A DNA stretch of 64,000 nt from Myxocyprinus asiaticus (taxonomy: Eukaryota > Chordata > Actinopteri > Cypriniformes > Catostomidae). This document shows positions 50,261 to 61,025 of this stretch, one piece after another. Numbering within the stretch: position 1 is the first letter of the stretch; each line of letters starts with the position of its first letter. The stretch lies in contig NC_059349.1 of the NCBI RefSeq assembly GCF_019703515.2, forward strand, positions 22,788,744-22,852,743, written 5' to 3'. The notes below the pieces were generated by a model. It was given only the letters and a program-made list of their open reading frames with translations, ran no database searches and was not told the DNA's origin. The position numbers were made by a program, and so were the translations under genes.

Positions 50261-51829
50261 CAGAGGTGGGTAGTAACGCGCTACATTTACTTGAACAACA
50301 TTTTGGAAAAAATTTACTTTTATGAGTATATTTAAAGGTGGGTACTTTTCAAAAAAAAAATTTACTTTTACTTTGTTACAATGGCCGACATTCCTGATGT
50401 TATTACTGGTTTTAATTTAAAAAGTGTAAATAAATGTGTAATTTATTGAGAGACTTTACAGCTGTGCTCTATCACTGGAGTGAGTCAACCACTGCAGCAG
50501 CAGCAAGCATGCCAAATAAACACTTTCTTCGCTCCATACCATGAAAAAGAGTAGTTTCATCAGTGCCTTTATTTTACACCAAAACAAGTGGATATTTCAA
50601 GATTAAAATTGCAGCGTGGTAAATTTTGGAGATTATGATAACGTGGGCTTGTCTGTGTCATTGTCATTTTCAAGGTGAATCTTTAACTATGGGCTCTTAT
50701 GACCTCAGTTTATAAGTATAAATTTTTGCATCAGTGTTGCAATATATCAGTTCCTAAATCCAAGTAAACATCCATGTTAAGTGTAAATGTCTTATGCTTT
50801 GCGGATCGCGTGCTTGACTTCTGGAGCACGAGCTGACAGTATGTCTGCGCCTGCACAGCATATCTACATTTGACTGATACGGTGCATTTGTTTCATGGAA
50901 AACAAAAAAACAAGCTCTGAACCTAAATAAGCCCAACACGCTTCCAAATACAGAGATAAGTTGCAGTTTACACTTAGTGAACAGAATTAATAATCTAAAT
51001 TCTTTCGACACTGAAAATACTGTAACTACACTGATCTAAGAATCCATGCAGGACTTTAAAAAGCTGTATAGTAGCAACAGTAGGCATTAATAATTTTTTA
51101 TTAATAAAACGAAAATATTTTGTTTTATTCAGCATTACATATAAATGGGCCTGTGGAACATTGTTCATGTTTTTTCACTGTAATAATTACTAGAAAGTTT
51201 TCCAAACTTCTCTTCTAATTGACAGGTTTGTCCAAATCAAACAAGCATCCTTAAAGTGATAGTTCAATCATAAATTAATGTTCTGATATAATTTCCCACC
51301 CTCATGTTGTTCCAAACCTGTGTGAATTTGTGTGTTTTGTGGAACCCAAAAAAGATATTAGACATAATGTTAGAGAATGACGGTCTCAGTCACCATTCCC
51401 TTTTAAAACATGGAGGAAAAAACATGCAGTGACAGTAAATGGTGAATAAGGCTAACATTCTGTCTAACATCTCTTTAATTGTGTTGCACTGAAGAAAGTC
51501 ATATGGTTTGAAACAACATGAGGGTGTATGATGACAATTTCCATTAATAATAATAATAATAATTAGTAGTAGTAGTAGTACTAGAATTATTATTATGTAA
51601 TACATGTTAAATATGTATTATGTGATGGAATATTGGGTTGTAATCGTCCATTATGTTTTATGTGGAAGTAACTAGTTACTCGCTACTTGAGTATTCTTTT
51701 AATTGGATACTTTCTTATTCTTACTCAAGTAGTTTTTTTACATTATTACTTTTACTTCTACTTGAATAATAATTGTCTTAAATTGTACTTTTACTTGAGT
51801 AAATATTTTGGGTACTCTACCCACCTCTG
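50261..51829. mobile_element. hAT-like element (CAGAGGTGGGTAG ends), nested
   Basis: Left end cagaggtgggtagtaacgcg, right end gggtactctacccacctctg. The flanking 8-mers tcttagac (50253-50260) and tcctagac (51830-51837) match at 7 of 8. Poly-TTACTTT sequence near both ends is typical of this fish family. It carries a TAGTTCAC-type foldback at 51254-51545. No intact transposase. Confidence 0.75.
51254..51545. repeat. Foldback element of the TAGTTCAC family
   Basis: Starts aaagtgatagttcaatcata, has ccctcatgttgttccaaacc and the complementary gtttgaaacaacatgagggt. It lies within the hAT at 50261-51829 and is followed by (ATA)n/(TAG)n runs at about 51546-51600. Confidence 0.65.
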
Positions 51830-52298
51830 TCCTAGACCAGCAGTTACAGAAAAACTGCAGAATTATTATGGAGCAGCCATCTAAATTATTGGATTAAACA
51901 AATCAAATCAAATCACTTATTGTCACACAACCATATACACAAGTGCAATAATGGGTGAAAGTCTTGGGTGCAGTTCCGAGCAACATAGCAGTCATGACAG
52001 TGATGAGACATATACCATATACATGTATATACACGTATATACATATACCATAAACAAGCTAATACGAGTGAAAACTCCTGGGGATTTTTATCATTCAATT
52101 CATTTTCCCCTCATGACTGACAAGCAATTTTTAAGGGCCACATTGTGTCACTTTGGAGGGCACTGCCCCCTAATGGCCACAAATCTTGCCCCTTTCCTTA
52201 CTAAAAACAAATGGAGTCGAGGAGTCCATTCTTACGTCTAGAGTCGGGAATCGGAGTCGACTCCCAAAAAGTCGGAATCGAAAATCCCTAGAAATATT

Positions 52299-52974
52299 TT
52301 TATATTTAAAATAAAATGTTCAATGTCATTCATAAGTATTTAAAGCCTTAAAGAAAATCTTGTAAAAGTTAAATATGAATAATTTTCTTCTAAAGTTTAT
52401 GAAGCACACATACACCTATGACAAAAGTATGACAATTAGTATGACAATTAATATAAATAAAATAAATTATCGTCATATTCGCAATTACTTGTTTGACAAT
52501 TAAAAAGCAAAATTTCATAATCGTGACAGCCCTAGTATTAATACACCTATTAGAAATATGTAGGTCAAATTTGTTTTTTTCTATCTATTTACTTTATATG
52601 TTACACATAGGCAGTAAATATCATGTTCAGATTTATATTTAATAAGAAAGTAAATAAGCTGTCATTTAGCAGATACTTTAATACAAAGTAAATTACAGTA
52701 AACTTATTACAGTGACAGCAACCTGAATCTGAGGTTAGGAAATAATATACTCACAAACACACAAACAAACACACACACACACACACACACACACGCGTTT
52801 TTCTATCACAGAAGGGACTTTGCATGACTTCTATTGTTTTTATACTGAGATAAATATATTTTCTATCCACTTTCAACCTTTGGTTCTCACACACATTTCT
52901 GCGTTGTTATATTTTTATTAAGACATTATATATATATTATTTATTTATTTATTTATAAAATGTATATTACATAT
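52299..52974. other. dpyd intron 1, AT-rich spacer
   Basis: AT-rich, with an end fragment of a hAT-type repeat near 52505-52535 (minus strand agggctgtcacgattatgaa) and an (AC)n microsatellite at 52768-52794. No gene recognised. Confidence 0.45.
52768..52794. repeat. (AC)n microsatellite
   Basis: About 13 AC units, preceded by imperfect aaacac units. Confidence 0.9.
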
Positions 52975-52975
52975 A

Positions 52976-55369
52976 CACTGGTGGCCAAAACTTTGGAATA
53001 ATGTACAGATTTTGCTGTTTCTGAGGGAAATTGGTACTTTAATTAACCAAAGTGGCATTCAACTGATCACAAAATATAGTCAGGATTACTGATGTAAAAA
53101 ACAGCACCATCACTATTTGAAAAAAGTCATTTTTGATCAAATCAGACCCCATAGACAGGCCCCATTTCCAGCAGCCATCACTCCAACACCTTATCCTTGA
53201 GTAATCATGCTAAATTGCTAATTTGGTACTAGAAAATCACTTGCCATTATATCAAATACAGTTGAAAGCTATTTGTTTCCTTAAATGAAGCTTAACATTG
53301 TCTTTGTGTTTATTTTTGAGTTGCCACAGTATGCAATAGACTGGCACGTCTTAAGATCAATATTAGGTCAAAAATGGCAAAAAAGAAACAGCTTTCTCTA
53401 GAAAGTCGTCAGCCAATCATTGTTTTGAGGAATGAAGGCTATACAATGCTTGAAATTGCCAAAAAACTGAAGATTTCATACAAAGGTGTACACTACAGTC
53501 TTCAAAGACAAAGGACAACTGTCTCTAACAAGGACAGAAAGAGATGTGGAAGGCCAGATGTACAACTAAACAAGAGGATAAGTATATCAGAGTCTCTAGT
53601 TTGAGAAATAGACGCCTCCCATGTCCTCAGCTGACAGCTTCATTGAATTCTACCTGCTCAACACCAGTTTCATGTACAACAGTAAAGAGAAGACTCAGGG
53701 GTGCAGGCCTTATGGGAAGAATTTCAAAGAAAAAGCCACTTTTGAAACAGAAAAACAAGGTTAGAGTGGACATTGGACAACAGATAATTGGAAAAGAGTG
53801 TTATGGATCTTAACCCCACTGAGCTTTTGTGGGATCAGCTAGACTTTAAGGTGCATGAGAAGTGCACGACAAGACAGCCACATCTATGGCAAGTGCTACA
53901 GGAAGCCTGGGGTGAAATGTCACCTGAGTATCTGGACAAACTGACAGCTAGAATGCCAAGGATCTGAAAAGCTGTCATTGCTCCACGTAGAGGATTTTTT
54001 GATGAGAACCCTTTGAAGAGTTTAAGAAGATCTGAATTTTTTTTCCGGATTGTAATAGTATTTTTTCACGTTATTAATAGTGATGCACCGATCCCGCTCT
54101 GATACTGAAGCTATTAAATGGATCGGGTATCGGTCCGACGAGCCCGATCCAAATCCGATACTGTGTGTTAGTCATGTTCGTTACGGTCAAGCTCCAAAAA
54201 TGACATAAAAGAACCATTAAAACATAATTAAAGTTCATATGACTCGTGCATTTTATTCAAAGCCACTTGATGATGTGCGATAGCTCTGTGAATCAAAAAA
54301 GGCTGTGTTTATGCACAGCGCCAGCGCGTTAGTGAATGGTGCTGCTCTGTTGACACAAACTCATGCACAGGCTGGTGATGCACTTGCGGCTATTTTTAGC
54401 ATTCACAGCAGTGCGCAATATTTAAGCGCTACTCAAAAAACAACATCTCAGATGTAGATGCTCAATAGTTCAGTTCACTTATAATATGCATTTAGAACGG
54501 CACCGGAGGTGCATTTTACCAGAATTTATAAGAAGCGAATTAAACTACTGTGAACTTGCCTACAAACAGACACATACATGACTTCCTGGAGAGTTCAGAA
54601 TGTCAAAATAAAAGCGTGAGGGTTTAAAAAGTGCACGATTTAAATATATTACTGTTGTTTTTAAAATTAAAAGTCAATAATAAAAATATTAATAAAAATG
54701 TATTATTATTATTATTATTATCATCAATAGTACTGTTTACAATTTATAACAATATTTCAGTTGAATGGGTTCCAAAAATTAACTGTGTGAATGAAAAGTG
54801 GACTGATATCTTACAACTAAATTGAGCAAAAAAGAGATCTGAATCCTTTAAAGTCCAGATGCAAGTTGAAACATTTTTTGAAAAAAAAAAATATTAAGGA
54901 AAAAAAAAAAAAAAGAGGAAAAAATAAAACACACTGGTTTCTTTTCTACTAAAGACTTGAAGACTGGAATTATTGTTAATTTTGCTGCTACATTATCCAG
55001 TACACTAGTTAATAATAAAGTGTTTCTTAATAAGCTAAACATTTATATTGAAATAATGTGTAGTTAGAGGTTTGTGTTTCTTTACATATTAAAGAGTCCT
55101 CCCAATTAGTTCCACACAATAATGTAAAGATATTCTAAACTGATTATGCAAAACAACAACACTGGTATCAGCTTGGGATCGGTATTGGCCGATACTGAGA
55201 TTTCCGATATCGGAATCGGAAGAGAAAAAGTGGTATCGGTGCATCCCTAGTTATTAATGTCCTGACTATACATTGTGATCAGTTGAATGCAACTTTGGTG
55301 AATAAAAGTACCAATTTCTTTCCATAAGAGCAAAATCTGTACATTATTCCAAACTTTTGGCTGCCAGTG
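52976..55369 (+). mobile_element. Tc1-like deletion derivative, copy 3, interrupted
   Basis: TA-flanked (52974-52975 and 55370-55371), ends cactggtggccaaaactttg and the complement at 55348-55369. The best-kept transposase N-terminus of the three copies is the frame 53374-53604: KKQLSLESRQPIIVLRNEGY, TMLEIAKKLKISYKGVHYSL, QRQRTTVSNKDRKRCGRPDV. Next comes LTASLNSTCSTPVSCTTVKR (53544-53813), then the shared deletion join and the C-terminal codons (LNPTELLWDQLDFKVHEK, about 53808-53865). The right end (55250-55369) is separated by the inserted hAT at 54078-55249. Confidence 0.85.
54078..55249. mobile_element. hAT-like element inserted in the Tc1 copy
   Basis: Ends tagtgatgcaccgat and atcggtgcatcccta are near-perfect inverted repeats with further atcggtatcgg-type words inside. 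The target duplication gttattaa is perfect (54070-54077 and 55250-55257), and the uninterrupted Tc1 copies at 7067 and 25451 show the sequence before insertion. It is 1,172 bp and noncoding. Confidence 0.85.
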
Positions 55370-55371
55370 TA

Positions 55372-57939
55372 AATGTATGTATGTATATTGAAAAGTTATA
55401 CTTGTTAAATACACAAGCAATATACATTATTTCAGGTTTTATTATCCTTGGGAGGACATTTGGTCCCCGTAATGTTGCCAAAACCTGACAAAAACAACTC
55501 CCACAAAAACCCACATTCTAAGTACAGTAAATCGTTAAAATTGTAAAAGTGGTGTTATAGAGAATATGCATCTAATTGTATTCCATAATTGTGTTGTATC
55601 ATTTCTGACCCATATCTGCATATTAAGGATAAATAAATGTAAGGATAACTGTTTATGTATTATCTCAAACTGAGGGGAAAATAACAAGTTAAAATTTCTG
55701 TGTTCCAGAGAAGAGGGGGTGGGAGAGAGGGGCCCTGTACTGTCCAAAGGGTTTGAAGAGATCAGATTTCTTAATACTGTTTACTTTTGCTTTTGATAAT
55801 CATTGACTCAGGGGCATGAACCGGCCGAGTTTTTCATAGTTGAACCCAAGCAGAAGGGTGGCTGGCTCATCATTAACAATGTCTTTTCAAAAACCATGAT
55901 ACTTCTGTTTTCTTACACAATACTATTTCTAGCATGGAAATTATAAGCAAAAAAAAAAAAAAAAAAAAGGTCAGTTACATCATTGTAAAACAGTTTTTGC
56001 TGCGTTCTTGTATCTGTAGATCTTTAAGTGGATATTGCACAAGTGTATGATGTGTTTATAGTTCTAGCACTTATCAGTCTCTTTAAACACACTGGAGCAT
56101 TGCAGCACTACGTAATTCAAAACAAGTTTCCTACTGAAAGCTTGAAGCCCCTCCTTCCTGATACTGTACTAATTAGTTTCGAACAACAATACTGTTTTGC
56201 TCTCCCTTGTGCAACCACACAACATGTGTACTATGTAACCTTTTATATAATCACTCACATCAGTAACATATGTAATTGTCTGAGGCCGATGTCTTTGCAA
56301 CCACTGCATATAATCAGAGACCATTACTGAATACTAAATATTCATTTCTATCCTCAAGAATTGGAAGAGGATTCATTTTGTACGGCACAGATGAAAGCTC
56401 CTTTAGGTGCAGCATCTAACTTTGACATCCATGATATGAATGTCTGTCAGCTAATGAGGCTTTCATAACGTTCATATTGCAATTTTGGCTTTTAAGTCAC
56501 AATTTTCTATCACGGTACTTGACTCGCTATCAGGAAGTGGTCATTGTTGCAGTTCGGGGCATTCCATAAAAAGCTGTATCCCTTTGTGTAAGCGGCCACA
56601 TTAATCTGGTTTTTAACGAACACTGATGGCCATCCCGGAGGATTTTTTAATGAATCCGTGAGCACACACAAAGGCACGCGTTTAGAGCTCTCGGAAAAGC
56701 AGGATATTAAAATGAGACGTCTGACAGCACTGCCAAAATGAATGGCCAATTTAATTGCCCCACGGTCAGCCATTATTATGACATTTAGCGAGGTATTTTC
56801 AGTGGCAGACAGGAGTCGTTTAAAGCATGTTTTAAGTGCACTCTTCACGCCAAGGTCACGTTGCCATAATCATAGCACTCATGAATAGAAATGCTAATGA
56901 GAGTCATCAGTAACAGTTCTATTTTCTCTATGAAAGTCAATGCCCATATCTGCTCAACTTAAAAGAGAAAGCTTTATCTCACCTGAGCGAAGATATCATC
57001 CAGCGTGTGCTGTGCATACCAAGACTTCATAAAAAAAGTCTTGAAGACCATTTTCTCTGAGTAGGCTCACCACTAACTGAAATGTTGTACAGAATGTATG
57101 GTACGTCTAGATTAAACATGGCAAATGATATCCATTCCACAATGTTGTAAATATTGCTTTGAGTTTGGATTGAAGATTGTTATTTGCATTGAAATGCATC
57201 TGTTGAGTGAGTGGACTGTCCTAGAGTGAGGTCAGGCCTGAATTACAATTCTGCAACATTTTTAAAGGGACAAAATTACAAAATGTAATTATGTGCTCCA
57301 ATTTAGAATAAATTTTATTAGCTTTAATTCAGTCAGATTTAAATCTTCTGAACAAAATCTTGTGTCCCTGCTTTCATCTAAACTAATTTATCCTCTACAA
57401 GTTCACTTGATAAAAACATGATTTGACTTGTTTTCTTGCTGTGAAGTCATCCAGATGAAACTCATATCTCAGTGTTTGTGTCTTACTTTAAAAAAAAAAA
57501 AAAAGCAAAGAAAAAAAAGATCCCAGGTTATATACAATATAGGCCAAGGAAAGTGAAGCCTACCCCGGTCACAAAGCAAAGCTGTTATAGTGCATAATTA
57601 GAGGAAAACATGTAACTTCTGTGACTGAAAACTTGTTTATCTGGAAGAAATACCATTAATTTGAAACTGTACATTTTCATTAAGCTACTAATCAAGGCTT
57701 TATCAGTTTTGAACAAATATGATAATGTGTGCACAACTTGGGTCCCTGTCCAAGGTTATGAAACATTTCCCTTTCTGCAGACAAGGCCATGTGAAATGCT
57801 ATTAAATTGACCTCTTACTCATCTTTACCTTTTACAACATTCAGAGGGTTTTATAACTGTCCTTCAATCTCAAATGATAAAGACTGTAGTGGAAATAAAT
57901 TTCATTTGTAGCCTCATACCAGTACTGCAAATGTATCTA

Positions 57940-57979
<40 letters not shown>

Positions 57980-58201
57980 AGATATTATCATATGCAGTGC
58001 AGTAAGTTCTTGTTCATAAATTGGCAAAAATTTGGTATACTGTATTAAGTATTATCCAATGTAAAATAATGTGCATAAGCTATAACGTTTGCTTTAATTA
58101 GTGAGCAATATTTTTTCTTTATTTCTTTTCGATGTGTTAATATTATGCACGGCATTGCAAGTTTCAAAATTTTGTCTCTCAGTCTCCACCACAAATCAGC
58201 T
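55372..58201. other. dpyd intron 1, mostly unique sequence
   Basis: No gene recognised. 56340-56990 is non-repetitive and of higher complexity, and may be conserved noncoding DNA. A short exon-like frame with a donor lies at 56983-57051 on the minus strand but is not part of dpyd as recognised here. A (TA)n microsatellite lies at 57943-57976. A-runs at 55950-55968 and 57488-57504. Confidence 0.4.
57943..57976. repeat. (TA)n microsatellite
   Basis: About 17 TA units in intron 1, 1 kb downstream of dpyd exon 1 in the transcript direction. Confidence 0.9.
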
Positions 58202-58205
58202 TTAA

Positions 58206-58773
58206 CCCTTATGCGACCTTCGGGACATTTTTGTCTTTTTCATATTTGTTTTTTGGATCATTTTGGTTGTTTTAATGCCAACTGCATACATTTTGCCAAA
58301 GGTGTGTATTTTGGGGAGAATTTTGATATTTCAACCTCAGTTCCTATAATAAATCTATAATACACTGTGTACACAAAATAGTTACACTCAGGACTTTCAG
58401 GACAAAAATGTCCCCACTGAAACCCATTAAAACTGCAATATTTGATCCCAGTGCCATTAAAGCATAAAATCATGAATTATATGATATTATGCTTTCATTC
58501 CAGAGCCCTGGCTTCAAAATTAAAATTTTTAATATTTTCCACCAGATGGCGCCATTTTCCTCATGTTTAACCTATGGAGCAAATACATGTTTTTTCCCTA
58601 TTTTCTGCTTGCTGTATTATACAGCACTGCAGGACAATTGAATAAATTATGCAGCTAAAATTGTGTGGGTGTGTTGATATGGATGTCTGAGTGTGTTTTG
58701 TATGTGTGTTTTAAGAGATGGTGTGTGTAAAAAACAACAGTGGCATTATATACACAAACTGGCATTTAAAGGG
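58206..58773. mobile_element. TTAA-flanked DNA element (piggyBac-like MITE)
   Basis: Ends cccttatgcg... and ...tttaaaggg are flanked by TTAA at 58202-58205 and 58774-58777, the piggyBac target signature. The internal gacatttttgtc word recurs at 58226, at 58405 (as gacaaaaatgtc) and outside the right end at 58889, so a longer foldback unit (to about 58920) is possible. It contains the CTCF-like motif at 58539. Noncoding; frames over it are shadows. Confidence 0.6.
58539..58553 (+). promoter_or_regulatory. CTCF-like motif
   Basis: CCACCAGATGGCGCC matches the core of the vertebrate CTCF consensus (CCASYAGRKGGCRS-type). It sits in intron 1 of dpyd about 410 bp downstream of exon 1, inside a TTAA-flanked DNA element. 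Binding is an inference from the motif only. Confidence 0.45.
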
Positions 58774-58963
58774 TTAAAATCCTGAAAATGAATGAATACT
58801 TGGTAGTTATGATCAGGACTGATGTTGGTTAAAAAAATTGAAAGTGGAAAATAATATTAATATATAATATTATCATGGCAGTTTTCTGACATTTTTGTCC
58901 TCTAAGGACCTCCGAAATAATAATAATAAAAAAAGCTTATATACACTACGCATTTCGGGTTAC

Positions 58964-59002
58964 CTCGATATCCGGAAAATCTTTACTGAGCATTGTAGCC
59001 AT
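58964..59002 (-). CDS. dpyd: dpyd coding exon 1 (residues 1-13), start codon
   Basis: A 39-bp coding stretch that reads MATMLSKDFPDIE and is followed directly by a gtaacc donor in phase 0. Mammalian enzymes begin MAPVLSKD and end this exon at DIE, so length, phase and the LSKD...DIE residues all agree. The start codon at 59002-59000 has A at -3 and G at +4, a good translation context. A second in-frame ATG is codon 4. The exon is far too short for an ORF scan and was found by looking for a DIE-plus-donor sequence upstream of exon 2. It fixes the gene start and puts the promoter just above 59002. Confidence 0.92.
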
Positions 59003-59330
59003 TCTGTCTGCTATGATCCGATCTCTCCTCCGTGAATAACACATGAACTCATGACTAGAAGTTTGAGCACGCAGTAGAAATTCAGTAACCACGCCTAAAA
59101 GTACGAGACTAGTCCATTTCCTTAACGCACACGTTTCACTTTAACAACAAACTAATAACTTTTTGATAACACAGTGTATCAATAAACAACTAATTTAAAG
59201 CGATGTTCACATCTATAAACTTTAAATCCGATTAATTTGTTAAATTGACATTAAGATAGTGTGTGATTAGTTGTGTGTAAAATGGTAGATTCCGACAAAA
59301 GACGAAGTTCGAAGGGTCAAAGTTAAGTTT
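59003..59330 (-). promoter_or_regulatory. Putative dpyd 5'UTR and proximal promoter
   Basis: Sequence directly upstream of the dpyd start codon. It is not recognisably repetitive, lies between two TTAA-flanked elements, and is richer in CpG than the neighbouring intron. I see no TATA box near the ATG; a GC-box-like aggcgtgg (minus strand, about 59093-59100) is the only motif I would point to. The transcription start cannot be placed from sequence alone. Assignment as promoter is inferred from the position of exon 1. Confidence 0.5.
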
Positions 59331-59501
59331 GCCTGAAGGTAAGCCAAGGCTGCATGTGCAGATTTTACAACCCCTATCTATATGTTTTTTCTAATGTATT
59401 TTTCATTGTGTTAACATGCTAAGAAAAGGCGCTGATGTGTTCAAGAAACAAAGATGACATATCTCTGTGTTATTTCAGTCATAAAGCTTGCATACACTTA
59501 A

Positions 59502-59773
59502 CCCTCACAGACCCATATGATAGAGATTGATGAAAATAGCATATTTTACTTAACCCCCCCCCCCCCCTTAGCAAGCTGTGACATTCAATTTGCAGTTTTT
59601 TCCATACCAAAACAGCTGTTGTTATACAGTTCAGAATGTCTGCTACAGTTATATGTAGTTTTATTTTTAATTTTTTGTTTTTATAATTTTTAATCAAAAT
59701 AATAATGATAATAATAATAAATTCAATTGTTTAAAGCAACCATTGCAATTCTGCTACACTGGGTCTCACAGGG
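59502..59773. mobile_element. TTAA-flanked DNA element (piggyBac-like MITE)
   Basis: Ends ccctcacagaccca and tgggtctcacaggg are inverted repeats (one mismatch-sized difference), flanked by TTAA at 59498-59501 and 59774-59777. It is 272 bp, about 500 bp upstream of the dpyd start codon, and contains a C-run at 59554-59567. Confidence 0.65.
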
Positions 59774-60821
59774 TTAAATATACTTTCCTCAGACCAGCCA
59801 TGTATTACCTAATTCTTAAAAGACATCAATCATAATAAAATGGTATATGAAGATGCCCAAACATACAGCCACCAGTTTATTTCATGATATTGTCACTTTT
59901 GATATCTAATCGGAATATTCTCATCGTAAAGTATATTGCATTTGCCAGTTAATAGAATTTTACTGCTTCCTCATACAGTATGCATAAGTCAGATTACACA
60001 TTTGAATAATCAAAGATGATGAACTCTCAATAAGGACTTCAATGTAATTCAGCCTGCTTCAGAGTGAAATGAGGGGTTAAAATGTTTTCAAGCAGTATTA
60101 CATGGAGGGGAGTGGCTTATCCAAACTATGTCACTAACTGCTCCCCCTTTTTCTCAGTAAACATAAGGCTCAAAGTCTGAAGATCCCAAACTACCACTTT
60201 TTTTTTTTTTTTTTTTTTTTTTTGGGATGTTTCTGAGCTGCGGTATTATGCAGTATTCAGGTATGTTATTGTCATTATGCAAAAGTCTAACTAGTTGACT
60301 AGTAACATTTCTTTGCACTGTCAAACTGTTTCTCTGTAAATTACCTATATTTTATCTTTAATAGCCTTAGAAAATCAAAAATGGAAATGACTATTGACTG
60401 CTTACTTAAAACTTTAGTTGGGATTTATCTCTGATCCAACAAATAATTGAATCACTTTTTCATTTAAATTTGAGCAAACCTGTCTGCTCTCTAATCTTCC
60501 TGCGGGCTGTAAACATGTCCAACCAGTCTTAGAGTACAGTTAATCATGAAGCAAACCACATTACAGATTTCTGCTTTAATACGAAACATACATTTTTACA
60601 ACAGATGTATTTTACATGATAACATTTTGTTGTAGTACATTAAGTTAAATGAGAATGAAAAAATTAACATATACAGTGTAAGAGTTTATCAGAATAAATT
60701 TTAGCTTTGTTTTCTTGTTTTTATGTAGACTACTTCTATCACATGTAGAAATAGGTCATTTCACCTTCCATTCACTAGTGTTTATTCCCTCTGCCTGCTT
60801 GCATCTCTCTTGTCTTTGCAG

Positions 60822-60950
60822 TCAGAGCGGGTTTCTCTCCAATGCAACACAGCAGGCCAAACGTGAGCAGGGCTTGATGTTCAAACACCTGCCGACTGCT
60901 GAGGAGCTTTATTTTTAAAATCTGCAACTCTGGAGCTCAGCTTCTCACTG
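60822..60950 (+). other. Possible exon of an unknown plus-strand transcript
   Basis: A 129-bp stretch with a pyrimidine-rich tract ending tgtctttgcag on its left and CTG followed by gtgagt on its right, both strong splice signals. It lies about 1.8 kb upstream of the dpyd start on the opposite strand. No conserved protein is visible and the frame is not long, so if real it is more likely part of a noncoding or divergent transcript. It could equally be a chance pairing of splice-like sequences. Confidence 0.25.
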
Positions 60951-61001
60951 GTGAGTGTAAGTGTTTGTGCGTGTGCCTGCAGGTCTGTGTGCGTGTATGC
61001 G

Positions 61002-61025
61002 GTGTGTGTGTGTGTGTGTGTGTGT
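61002..61025. repeat. (GT)n microsatellite
   Basis: About 11 GT units, 50 bp right of the candidate exon at 60822-60950. Confidence 0.9.

Larger units (their letters stand above)
47326..52290. mobile_element. hAT transposon, 5 kb, with perfect target duplication
   Basis: Starts tagggatgaggagtcaacac and ends cggaatcgaaaatcccta, with further inverted similarity (gagtcgactcc, ggaatcg). Flanked by a perfect 8-bp duplication gaaatatt (47318-47325 and 52291-52298). It contains a younger hAT at 50261-51829, a (GAAA)n microsatellite and possibly other repeats. The 47561-47779 frame and others have no recognisable transposase, so it is probably nonautonomous or badly decayed. Confidence 0.75.

Noticed and set aside
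56983..57051. Minus-strand exon-like frame with ATG and a gtgaga donor in phase 0, first considered as dpyd exon 1
   Set aside because: The 39-bp exon at 58964-59002 matches the known first exon in length, phase and residues; this frame shows no similarity to dihydropyrimidine dehydrogenase.
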